DNA of 64,000 nucleotides from Ectothiorhodospiraceae bacterium. GTDB lineage: Bacteria > Pseudomonadota > Gammaproteobacteria > HK1. Below the pieces are notes generated by a model that searched no databases, had not been told where the DNA came from, and was given only the letters and a program-made list of their open reading frames with translations. The stretch is from assembly GCA_024234875.1 (NCBI GenBank), contig JACKNM010000003.1:302001-366000 (forward strand), given 5' to 3'. Below, one piece after another: positions 1-7,097 of the stretch (its first letter is position 1; the number at the start of each line of letters is the position of its first letter). Both the position numbers and the translations under genes were made by a program.

Positions 1-11
1 GCTCGCGGTGG

Positions 12-578
12 TCAGTCGATACGGGCGAGCACCCGTTCGCGAAGCGCGCGGGCGCGGGTCGGGTCGGGCAGCTCCGCTGCCAGCGCCTCGAGCAGGCCCT
101 CGAGGGCGCGGCGGCCGGTGGGCACGCCTCGACTGGCGAAGTGCTCGTCGCAGATGAGCGTCGCGATCGGTCCGAGCAGCTCGGCCACCTCCTCGACCAC
201 GACGGCGCGAATGCGGTCGGGTGCGGTGGCGAGGGTATCACCGGGCTCGGCCGACGGCTGCGCGGGCCCGCCATCTCCGAGCAGGGTGGCGACGAGCTCG
301 GGCGTCGGCGGCAGCGACTGCGACTCGCTGGCGCCGACCTGCACCCCACGGGCGAAGCGATGCCGGCCGGCGCGGATTCCGCGCATCGCCGCGACCGCCT
401 CCATCCCTCGCAGCCGACCGAACGCGACCGCGACGATGCCACCCCGGTCCAGCACGAACCGCGCCGAGTGGTTGTCGTCGGTCGCGATCATCAGCGTGCC
501 GGTCGCGGACTGCTCGGTGAGTGCCCGCAGCGCCTGCATCAGCGACGCGAACGGAAGCGCCTCGCCCGAGTCGCTCAT
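12..578 (-). CDS. DUF4388/PatA-like hypothetical protein
   Basis: A 188-residue cytoplasmic protein. Residues about 8-90 (LMQALRALTEQSATGTLMI, then FVLDRGGIVAVAFG and GMEAVAAM) follow the pattern of DUF4388/PatA N-terminal domains, which occur in gliding, twitching and two-component systems of many bacteria. The C-terminal half is helical and unassigned. The start is the ATG at 576-578; the frame stays open further upstream, but that part is arginine-rich out-of-frame-type sequence lying under the upstream gene. It is the second gene after the Cache-HAMP sensor, 82 bases downstream, so the pair is probably co-transcribed. A role in a signalling chain is inferred from domain type and neighbour only. 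Confidence 0.7.
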   Translation of the reverse strand: MSDSGEALPFASLMQALRALTEQSATGTLMIATDDNHSARFVLDRGGIVAVAFGRLRGMEAVAAMRGIRAGRHRFARGVQVGASESQSLPPTPELVATLLGDGGPAQPSAEPGDTLATAPDRIRAVVVEEVAELLGPIATLICDEHFASRGVPTGRRALEGLLEALAAELPDPTRARALRERVLARID

Positions 579-660
579 CGCCGCGTCGCGCGCGCGTCGG
601 TCACCGAGCGGTGCCGCGCTGCTCGCGCGCATCCATCGATCGGCGTCCGTGTCATGCGGG

Positions 661-1773
661 CTATCGCGCCTCGGCCGCCGGCGTCGCGCGGCGCAGCCGC
701 TCCATCGCGTAGCGCACGCTGGTGCCGAGGCGGTCGATGGCGCGCGCCAGCGCACCGATCTCGTCGGCGCGCGCGGTCTCGGAGATGGTCTGATCGAGCC
801 CGCCACGGCTGATCGCATCGGCGATCCGGGTGAGGTTGCGAATCGGTCTGGTCAGGCGCGCGGTGACCAGCCAGGCGACGAGCGCCACCACCAGCACCGT
901 CGCCCCGAGCAGCACGATCGCCTGACGATTGGCCTCGGAGACGGCTGCGAACGCTTCCGAGTACGGCTGCTGGGCGACGAGGATCCAGCCCTGCCGGGTG
1001 GTCGCCATCGCCGCGATCATCCGCTCGCCGGTCTCGTCGACGAAGGTGGCGCGCGTCTGGCCGATCTGCCGTGCGGCCTGGAACGCCGGATGATTCGCCA
1101 GATCCTTGCGCTCGCGCGTGTACGCCTCGTCCTGGTGCGCGATCACTCGCCCGGCGGGGTCGACGAGAAAGGCCGAGCCGGTGTCCCCGATGCGGGTCCG
1201 CGCCACGCGGTCCGAGATGTCGGCGATGCTGGTGCCGGCGGCGAGAACGCCGGCCAGGCCGCCGGCGTCGTCGCGGATCGGCACCGAGAGGATGAAGGCC
1301 GGCTTGCCGGTGGTGCGGCTCACCAGCACCTGCTGTCCGAGCGCCTGTCCTGCCAGCACCTGCTGGACATACTCACGGTCGCCGTAGAACTTGAGCTCCT
1401 TGCCGTCGCTCCGCCCGATGTTGTTGCCCTTCGGGTCGACGGTGAAGGCGAGATACGTCCAGTCGTAGACGTCGACGATCTGGGCGAGGATCGGATCCTG
1501 CAGATCCGCGCGCATCGAGCGCATTCCCGCCAGCATCGCGTTCTGCCGCAGCATGCGGTGATTCATGTCGACCCAGGAGTCGACGTAGCCGACGAGCTCG
1601 GTGGTGACCGACTCGAGCTGGTCGTCGGCCTGTCGCGCGAGCTCCGCGATCGTGCTGCGGTAATTGACGGACCAGATGCCTGCCAGCGGCACCAGGGCCA
1701 CCAGCAGCAACGTGATCAGCGTCTTGTGGAAGATCCCGAGACCGAGTCGTGCCTTGCTCTGCTTCTGTGCCAT
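661..1773 (-). CDS. Cache-HAMP sensor protein lacking an output domain
   Basis: A 370-residue membrane sensor. Residues about 14-36 form an N-terminal membrane helix (TLITLLLVALVPLAGIW), followed by about 230 periplasmic residues with double-Cache features (the stretch VYDWTYLAFTVDPKGN and the segment around LAGVLAAGTSIADIS). A second helix (IVLLGATVLVVALVAWLV) and a HAMP domain starting LTRPIRNLTRIADAISRGG come next. The protein ends about 20 residues after HAMP, so there is no kinase, GGDEF or chemoreceptor signalling domain. The start is the ATG at 1771-1773 before AQKQSK; a longer reading to 1845 adds only low-complexity residues. Sensor proteins that stop after HAMP must act through a partner, and the DUF4388-like protein immediately downstream is the obvious candidate (inference). 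Confidence 0.85.
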   Translation of the reverse strand: MAQKQSKARLGLGIFHKTLITLLLVALVPLAGIWSVNYRSTIAELARQADDQLESVTTELVGYVDSWVDMNHRMLRQNAMLAGMRSMRADLQDPILAQIVDVYDWTYLAFTVDPKGNNIGRSDGKELKFYGDREYVQQVLAGQALGQQVLVSRTTGKPAFILSVPIRDDAGGLAGVLAAGTSIADISDRVARTRIGDTGSAFLVDPAGRVIAHQDEAYTRERKDLANHPAFQAARQIGQTRATFVDETGERMIAAMATTRQGWILVAQQPYSEAFAAVSEANRQAIVLLGATVLVVALVAWLVTARLTRPIRNLTRIADAISRGGLDQTISETARADEIGALARAIDRLGTSVRYAMERLRRATPAAEAR

Positions 1774-2126
1774 CCCGCGATCTCGCTCCCGGGTCGACGA
1801 CGCTCCCGTCCGTGACGTCGTTGCCCATGCGAACGACCCGCGCACCCCTTGCGTGGTCCTCGTGAGCGGTGGATGCCGTGCGGCCGAAGTCTATTCCTCG
1901 GTCTGGCGGCTGACCACCCCGATGGGTGACTGGCGTGCACGGTGGGACGAGCGCCGTCGGCGCTGGAGATGGGGTGTCGGCTCGACGGTCTTCCGCGTCA
2001 CGGTGCGGGCCGCGCGGGGGCGCGATGACGCTCGGGACGAGGATCCTGCCGCCGGCGTGCGCAGGAGGGATGGGAGACGGGGGAGGGTGGGGCGGGCCGT
2101 CGAGCGACGGCCCGCCCCGGTCGGGA
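1774..2126. other. Gene-free stretch between the sensor gene and the cold-shock gene
   Basis: About 350 bases with no convincing coding frame; reading frames here lack family features and ribosome binding sites. It holds the promoter region of the minus-strand sensor gene at its left end and the terminator hairpin of the cold-shock gene at its right end. No recognisable -35/-10 pair was seen. Confidence 0.5.
2089..2118 (-). terminator. Terminator-like hairpin after the cold-shock gene
   Basis: A perfect 14-base inverted repeat (2089-2102 with 2105-2118, GC-rich, minimal loop) lies nine bases beyond the stop codon of the cold-shock gene. There is no T-run after it on the minus strand, so it may act as a Rho-assisted or purely structural terminator and protect the 3' end of a short mRNA. 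Confidence 0.7.
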
Positions 2127-2330
2127 TCAGGCTGCCTTGAGGTTACCGGCAGCCTGGCGGCCGCGCTCGGTGATGACCTCGAAGCTGACCCGCTGACCCT
2201 CGGTCAGCGAGCCCATGCCCGAACGCTCGACGGCGCTGATGTGAACGAACACGTCGCGCGAGCCGTCGTCCGGCTGGATGAAACCAAAACCCTTGGTCGG
2301 GTTGAACCACTTCACGGTGCCGATAGCCAT
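2127..2330 (-). CDS. Cold-shock family (CspA-type) nucleic-acid chaperone
   Basis: A complete 67-residue cold-shock domain protein. The RNP1 motif KGFGFI (residues 13-18) and RNP2 motif DVFVHI (26-31) carry the aromatic residues that stack on single-stranded RNA or DNA. The small beta-barrel melts secondary structure in mRNA and can relieve transcription termination. Length and start (MAIGTVKWFN) match the family exactly. The ATG at 2328-2330 is preceded by GGAGG five bases upstream on the minus strand. The mRNA leader contains a stable hairpin at 2362-2382, and a strong hairpin follows the stop. CspA-family members may be cold-induced or constitutive; the sequence does not decide which. Confidence 0.97.
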   Translation of the reverse strand: MAIGTVKWFNPTKGFGFIQPDDGSRDVFVHISAVERSGMGSLTEGQRVSFEVITERGRQAAGNLKAA

Positions 2331-2361
2331 TCTGGCCTCCGGTATTTCGGATTTATCGAAG

Positions 2362-2382
2362 CCGCGCGCAACCTGCGCGCGG
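2362..2382 (-). promoter_or_regulatory. Hairpin in the leader of the cold-shock mRNA
   Basis: An 8-bp perfect GC stem (2362-2369 with 2375-2382, five-base loop) lies about 32 bases upstream of the cold-shock ATG. Leaders of csp genes are known to fold differently with temperature; this hairpin could be part of such a structure, or only incidental in GC-rich DNA. Confidence 0.4.
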
Positions 2383-2622
2383 TTAGCACAACCTATCGGT
2401 CTTGGGATGTCTTGAAGCGCCGACCCGGGACCGGGTGCGGTAGCGAAAGGCAGGCCAGAACGTAGATCGTGCGGAGGAGACTACGCGCCCCGGAAAGGAA
2501 ACGCAAGATTCCGCAATCGAGCATGGCCGGCTCGTATCGGTTGCGACGATAATCGCGACCTCATTGCCCGCACGCCGGGCGTGCGGAACGGGGCGTCGAC
2601 GTCCCGAGGTGGCGCCCCGTCC

Positions 2623-3834
2623 ATGGCATCGACCGCATCACCGCCGCGGGCACCCCGGTGGCTGCGGATCCCGGACGCCTATCGGCGCCCGAGCGGTCCG
2701 AGCATCGCCCTGTTGTTCGCGATCGCCACCTTCACCCGCTCGGTGTTGCTCACCGTGGTCCCGCTGCAGGCGCTCGCCTACCTCGGCAGCGCGCAACGGG
2801 TGAGCGTGCTCTACCTCTGCGTGTCCTTGATCGCGGTCGCCGGCAATCTCGGCGTGCCGTTGCTGCTGCGCTGGCTCCCGCGGCGCGCGGTCTACGCGCT
2901 CGGCGTGGTGCTGCAGCTCGGCTGCGTGAGCCTGATGGCCACGGGGCAGCCGGTGTTGTTCGTGTGCGCGATGGTGTCGCAGGTGCTCGGCATCGCCTGC
3001 GCCGAGATCACCCTGAATCTCTATCTGCTCGACCACATCCCACGCCGCGAGCTGGTGCGGTTCGAGCCCTTGCGCGTGTTCTACGCCGGCGCCGGCTGGG
3101 CCGGCGGGCCCTGGCTCGGGGTCTGGCTGCAGCAGAACCTCGCCGGGGTGATGCCCTTCGCCGTCTCGGCGTTGGGAGCGCTGGTCATGTTCGCGTACTT
3201 CCGCGCGCTGCGGCTGGGTCCGCGTGCCGCGGTCGCGCCGCGGGCGTCGCCGCCGGCAAGCCCGCTGCGGCACCTTCGACGCTTCTTCTCGCAGCCACGG
3301 CTCGCACTCGCGTGGATCCTCGCTATCGGGCGATCGAGCTGGTGGACGGTCTTCTACGTGTACGCCCCGATCCTGCTCGTGCGCCAGGGCGCGCCGGAGG
3401 AGACCTGCGCCGCGATCGTGTCGGCGGGGAACGCCGCGGTGTTCCTCGCGCGGGTCTGGGGACGGCTGGCGGCGCGCCACGGTGTGCGCAAGGTGTTGTT
3501 GTGGGGCTACGGTGTCACCGGCGCATTGACCCTGGTGGTCGGGCTCGCGCCGGCGGTGGTCTGGCTCCTCGCGGTGCTGCTGGTGGCGAGCGCAATCGGC
3601 GCCTCGGTCATCGACGGCGCCGGCAACGTCCCGTTCCTGCGCGCGGTGCGGCCATACGAGCGGGCGGAGATGCTGTCGGTGTTCATGACTTATCGCGACG
3701 CGTCCCAACTCGTGCCCCCGGCGACGTTCTCGGCCCTGCTCCACGTCATGCCGTTGTCGTCGGTGTTCATCGTCGTCGCGGCGTGGATGCTGGGCCTGGT
3801 CCACTACGCGCGCTACCTCCCGCGCCGACTGTGA
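2623..3834 (+). CDS. Major facilitator superfamily transporter
   Basis: A 403-residue inner-membrane protein with about twelve hydrophobic helices and a polar central loop near residue 200. Features include an N-terminal helix pair around FAIATFTRSVLLTVVPLQALAYLG and short charged loops between helices. It is an MFS carrier, but no subfamily signature lets the substrate be named. The ATG at 2623 is preferred over the GTG at 2581 because GAGGTGG lies ten bases before it and the extra 14 residues look unstructured. It is divergent from the cold-shock gene and appears to be a single-gene unit. Confidence 0.85.
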   Translation: MASTASPPRAPRWLRIPDAYRRPSGPSIALLFAIATFTRSVLLTVVPLQALAYLGSAQRVSVLYLCVSLIAVAGNLGVPLLLRWLPRRAVYALGVVLQLGCVSLMATGQPVLFVCAMVSQVLGIACAEITLNLYLLDHIPRRELVRFEPLRVFYAGAGWAGGPWLGVWLQQNLAGVMPFAVSALGALVMFAYFRALRLGPRAAVAPRASPPASPLRHLRRFFSQPRLALAWILAIGRSSWWTVFYVYAPILLVRQGAPEETCAAIVSAGNAAVFLARVWGRLAARHGVRKVLLWGYGVTGALTLVVGLAPAVVWLLAVLLVASAIGASVIDGAGNVPFLRAVRPYERAEMLSVFMTYRDASQLVPPATFSALLHVMPLSSVFIVVAAWMLGLVHYARYLPRRL

Positions 3835-3943
3835 GCGTCACCGCGCTGCGACGACGCGGTGATTGATCTGGATCATCTGGCGGCTCTCGTCACGGGCGTC
3901 TCATACCGATATCCATCGCGGGTAGCTCGAGGAGCAACGAGAC

Positions 3944-4153
3944 GTGAAGCAGGGTGAGTTCAAGACCCGGGTCATCTGGTGTCGGGATCGGGCGATGGAG
4001 GTGGCGGTGACCTTCGCGGTCAAGGGCACGCTGTTGCGGCGCGAGGTGGAGGTCGCGGACTGTCCGGCGATGCACGAGCCCGGTCGCCGCTGCGCGCGGC
4101 AGTGCGTGGAGTGGGTGGGCGCCGGCACCGCCGCGCGCGCCTGGAGCGGCTGA
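3944..4153 (+). CDS. Small cysteine-containing hypothetical protein
   Basis: A 69-residue protein not recognised as a named family. The GTG start at 3944 has GAGGAG (3929-3934) nine bases upstream, which supports expression. Cysteines are at positions 13, 40, 50 and 54, and C40-x3-H44-x5-C50-x3-C54 could bind a metal ion. Basic and hydrophobic residues alternate in the first half, suggesting a small beta fold. It stands alone between the MFS gene and the convergent yceH gene. Its function is unknown. Confidence 0.6.
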   Translation: MKQGEFKTRVIWCRDRAMEVAVTFAVKGTLLRREVEVADCPAMHEPGRRCARQCVEWVGAGTAARAWSG

Positions 4154-4171
4154 CGCCCCGCGGTCGCGGTC

Positions 4172-4855
4172 TCAGCCCTGACCCGTCGGCGCGAGCAGGG
4201 CCCGCAAGCGGTCCAGCTCGTCGCGCAGCGACTGCACCTCGGACTCCAGGGTCTCCACGCGTGCCGCGAGCGCGCCGCGGTGGCCACCGCCCGCCTCGTC
4301 GTCCGCCCCTGCCTGCGACTCGAGCGACGACGGCTCCTCTGACGGTGGACCCCCGAGCAGGTGGGCGTGGCGTCGCTCGCGCTGCCCGGGCCGGCGCCCG
4401 AGCTCGACGACGTAGGGTCCGCGCTCGGCGCTCGCCAGCGCGTCGAGCACCGCCTCGACCTCGCCGACGTCCCCGAATGCGTGCAGCCGGGCGCTGCGCG
4501 TGCGCAGCTCGCCCGGGGTCTGTGGCCCGCGAAGCATCAGCAAGCACAGCACCGCCAGCGCGTCGGGGCCGAATCCGAATGCGAGCCCGAGCTCGTCTGC
4601 GAGCCGATGCCCGTACTTCGGCACCCGGCTGCCGGCGGGGCTGCGGCTGCGCACGAGGCTCGACGCGACCATGCGGTCCAACGCGTCCTGGACCTCGGCC
4701 TCGCTGAAATCGGTGACCGGCTCGCGGCCGGTGCGCTGGTTGCAGGCGGTGGTCACCGCGGCCAGCGACATCGGGTAGTAGTCCGGGGTGGCGAGCGACT
4801 TCTCGACCAGGGCCCCGAGGACGCGGACGGCGACGGGATCGAGCGGTTGGATCAT
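4172..4855 (-). CDS. yceH: YceH family protein (UPF0502/DUF480)
   Basis: A 227-residue protein with the YceH signature near the N-terminus: LVEKSLATPDYYPMSLAAV at about residues 16-34, followed by ACNQRTGREPV. The first half forms two winged-helix-like repeats (the second begins near AVLCLLMLRGPQTPGELR). The last 35 residues are a leucine-rich coiled coil (VETLESEVQSLRDELDRLR). The family is conserved in Gammaproteobacteria and suspected of nucleic-acid binding, but its biochemical role is unproven. Length matches E. coli YceH. It ends close to, and convergent with, the small protein at 3944-4153. Confidence 0.93.
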   Translation of the reverse strand: MIQPLDPVAVRVLGALVEKSLATPDYYPMSLAAVTTACNQRTGREPVTDFSEAEVQDALDRMVASSLVRSRSPAGSRVPKYGHRLADELGLAFGFGPDALAVLCLLMLRGPQTPGELRTRSARLHAFGDVGEVEAVLDALASAERGPYVVELGRRPGQRERRHAHLLGGPPSEEPSSLESQAGADDEAGGGHRGALAARVETLESEVQSLRDELDRLRALLAPTGQG

Positions 4856-5022
4856 CGCGGGCGTGCTCGGCGACGCGGTGGACCGTCCGACCGGGATCCC
4901 CCGGCGCGGACCGCGTGGCGCCAGACGCGGTCCCGGAGCGACGTCGAGCGTGCTCGCCCGCGTTGCGCCGGCCGACTATAGCCGAGGCGTCCGCTCGCCG
5001 CCGGGCTCGGGCGTGGCGGCGC

Positions 5023-6627
5023 TCAGTGCACGGTCGCGCGCGGCTCCGACGGGGCGACGTCGGCCGGCGCGCCGGGAGGGCCGGCCGCCACGCATCGGTT
5101 GCGGCCCCCGCGCTTGGCGGCGTAGAGCGCCACGTCGGCGCGCTCGATGACCGCATCGGGGGCCTCGCCGGCGGTGAACGCGGCGACCCCGATCGAGACC
5201 GTCACCTGCACCGTGTCGTCGCGATGGCGGAACCGGGTCTCGGCGAGTCGCACGCGTAGCTTGTCGGCCAGCACCAGCGCCTGCTCGGCATTGGTACCGG
5301 GGAGGAGGCAGAGGAACTCCTCGCCTCCGAACCGGCCCACCACGTCACTCGCCCGGGTGCAGCGCGCGAGCACCTGTCCGACCGCCTTCAGCACCCGGTC
5401 ACCGGCGGCATGGCCGAACTGGTCGTTGATGCGCTTGAAGTGGTCGACATCGAGGACCAGCACCGCCAGCCCACCGCCGTGGCGCAGGTGACGCGCGTGC
5501 TCCTCGGCCAGTCGCTCGTCGAGCGCCCGACGGTTGTAGAGCCCGGTCAACGCGTCGTGCATCGCGCGCTGACGCTGCACGTCGAGGTGCTGGCGGAGCT
5601 TGGCGGCGACCGTCTCGGAGTCGCGCAGCCGCTGCGAGAGTCGCTCGAGCTCACGGCTGCTCTCGGCATTGCGTTCCGCCTCGGCCTGCAGGAACTGCGT
5701 GAGCCGCGACTCGATGTGCGAGAGGCGCTCGGTGACCGTCGCCTTCAGCGCCTCGAAGCTGTCGGAGCTGTCCATCGCGGCGGTCAACCCGACGATGTCG
5801 CCGGCCACCGACTCGCGAAGCGCGTCGCCGGCGCAGCGCGAGTCCTGGTGGCCCTCGCGCACCCGGCCGATGAACTCGTCGAGCTCGCCGAGGCGCTCGG
5901 TGACCTGGCCGAGGAACGCCTCGATGGCGTCGCGCTCCTTCGCCAGCGCGCGGCGCACCGCGACCATCAAGTCGGCGACCCGCTGGGCCATGGCGAGCGC
6001 GGCCTTGCCCTGCAGCGGGCGCTCGAGCGCCTGGACGATGGCGTCGACCTCGCCCGCGAGCCCGTCCGGGAACTCGATCCGGTCGAGCATCTCGCGCAGC
6101 ACCAGGTTGACCACCCGGTCGTCGTCGGTGTGTCCGGCCCGCGGCAGCAGCCGCGACAGGAACGAGCGGCCGGCGCGGCGCGGTGGCGGCTCGGGCTCCT
6201 CCGCGGCGACGACCTCGGCCGCCGGCGCGCGCTCGGGCACCCGCCGGGCGGCCGGCTCCGGGGTCGTGGTCGGCTCCGGTGTCGCGGCGACTGCGGCCGG
6301 CGGCGCCTCGACCACGGACGGCGGCGGGGTCTCTTCGCGTCGCTCGGCGGTGTCGACCGCGCTCTGCACGTCCTCGATCAGGTCCGCGAGGCGGTTCGGC
6401 TGCGCGCCGGAGCGGACCGCGGCCCGCAGGGCGTCGAGTCTGGCGTCGACCTCCGCGTCGTCACCGTATCCGGTCAGCGCGAGGCGCGACACGCAGCCGA
6501 GGAGGGTCTTCTCCGCCTCCGCCCAGCGCCGCTCCTTCTCCTCGATCTCGTCGAGGCAGCTCAGATAGCGCTCGCGCCAGTCCTTCTCGTTCCGGCTGCC
6601 GTCCGCGCTCGCCCGTTCTCGCGCCAT
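5023..6627 (-). CDS. Diguanylate cyclase with long N-terminal helical region
   Basis: A 534-residue cytoplasmic protein that makes cyclic di-GMP from two GTP. The C-terminal GGDEF domain has GGEEF at about residues 434-438 with the inhibitory I-site RASD five residues before it, so product feedback is likely. The first 350 residues have no membrane helix. They contain an N-terminal block (WRERYLSCLDEIEEKERRW) seen in a gammaproteobacterial cyclase family, a Pro/Ala-rich linker, and long helices probably used for dimerisation. The ATG at 6625-6627 has AGGTG nearby; a GTG at 6645 would add six residues. No phosphodiesterase (EAL/HD-GYP) domain is present. Confidence 0.92.
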   Translation of the reverse strand: MARERASADGSRNEKDWRERYLSCLDEIEEKERRWAEAEKTLLGCVSRLALTGYGDDAEVDARLDALRAAVRSGAQPNRLADLIEDVQSAVDTAERREETPPPSVVEAPPAAVAATPEPTTTPEPAARRVPERAPAAEVVAAEEPEPPPRRAGRSFLSRLLPRAGHTDDDRVVNLVLREMLDRIEFPDGLAGEVDAIVQALERPLQGKAALAMAQRVADLMVAVRRALAKERDAIEAFLGQVTERLGELDEFIGRVREGHQDSRCAGDALRESVAGDIVGLTAAMDSSDSFEALKATVTERLSHIESRLTQFLQAEAERNAESSRELERLSQRLRDSETVAAKLRQHLDVQRQRAMHDALTGLYNRRALDERLAEEHARHLRHGGGLAVLVLDVDHFKRINDQFGHAAGDRVLKAVGQVLARCTRASDVVGRFGGEEFLCLLPGTNAEQALVLADKLRVRLAETRFRHRDDTVQVTVSIGVAAFTAGEAPDAVIERADVALYAAKRGGRNRCVAAGPPGAPADVAPSEPRATVH

Positions 6628-6714
6628 CACCACACCTGCACGCAACTCGTCTGCCGGCGGCGCGGTTCCCGCCGGCGGGATGTCGTGACTGTGTCGGCCG
6701 GGTGGGCGAGAAAT

Positions 6715-7083
6715 TCAGCGCGGGGGGACGGACGGCACGATGTTCACGTCGCCGCGGTACTCGAGCACCTCGTGTGGTGTGCCATCGGGAGGCGGGGTGT
6801 CGGTGACCTGCCAGGAGCCGTTCGCGCCGCGCCACTTGTAGAGGCGGGTGACGGGCGCACCTGGAGGGGTGATTCCGACCTCACGGAGCACCGGCGCCAT
6901 CTCGCGCAGCACCGGTGCGACGGTCGCCGGGGCGTAGAGCCAGAGGACGCCGAGCGCGGCGCACGCCGAGAGCAACACCACCACCAGCACCAGGGGCCAC
7001 CGCCGCCGTCGGCGGCGCCCCAGGTAGGTCGCCGGGTGGCCCGAGCCGAAGTCGAACTCACCCGGATCTCGCCCGCGGGCCAC
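6715..7083 (-). CDS. DUF4124-like membrane-anchored protein
   Basis: A 122-residue protein with an Arg-rich cytoplasmic start, one membrane helix (WPLVLVVVLLSACAALGVLW), and a C-terminal segment TRLYKWRGANGSWQVTDTPP, which is the short beta motif of DUF4124 proteins (Y-K/R-W ... P-P). The GTG start at 7083 has GGAG about nine bases upstream and lies just after the E1 stop (7098), so it is translationally linked to the dehydrogenase gene. A shorter ATG frame at 7061 is in a different phase and encodes nothing recognisable. DUF4124 proteins are usually periplasmic and of unknown function. Confidence 0.65.
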   Translation of the reverse strand: MARGRDPGEFDFGSGHPATYLGRRRRRRWPLVLVVVLLSACAALGVLWLYAPATVAPVLREMAPVLREVGITPPGAPVTRLYKWRGANGSWQVTDTPPPDGTPHEVLEYRGDVNIVPSVPPR

Positions 7084-7097
7084 GATCGCGTGCTCCG

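Noticed and set aside
661..1773. Reading the Cache-HAMP protein as a chemoreceptor
   Set aside because: No methyl-accepting signalling domain or coiled-coil hairpin follows HAMP; the protein ends within about 20 residues.
6744..7061. A 105-codon minus-strand ATG frame at the end of the E1 gene
   Set aside because: The DUF4124-like frame in another phase has a membrane helix, a domain motif and a GGAG-linked GTG start; this one is its shadow.
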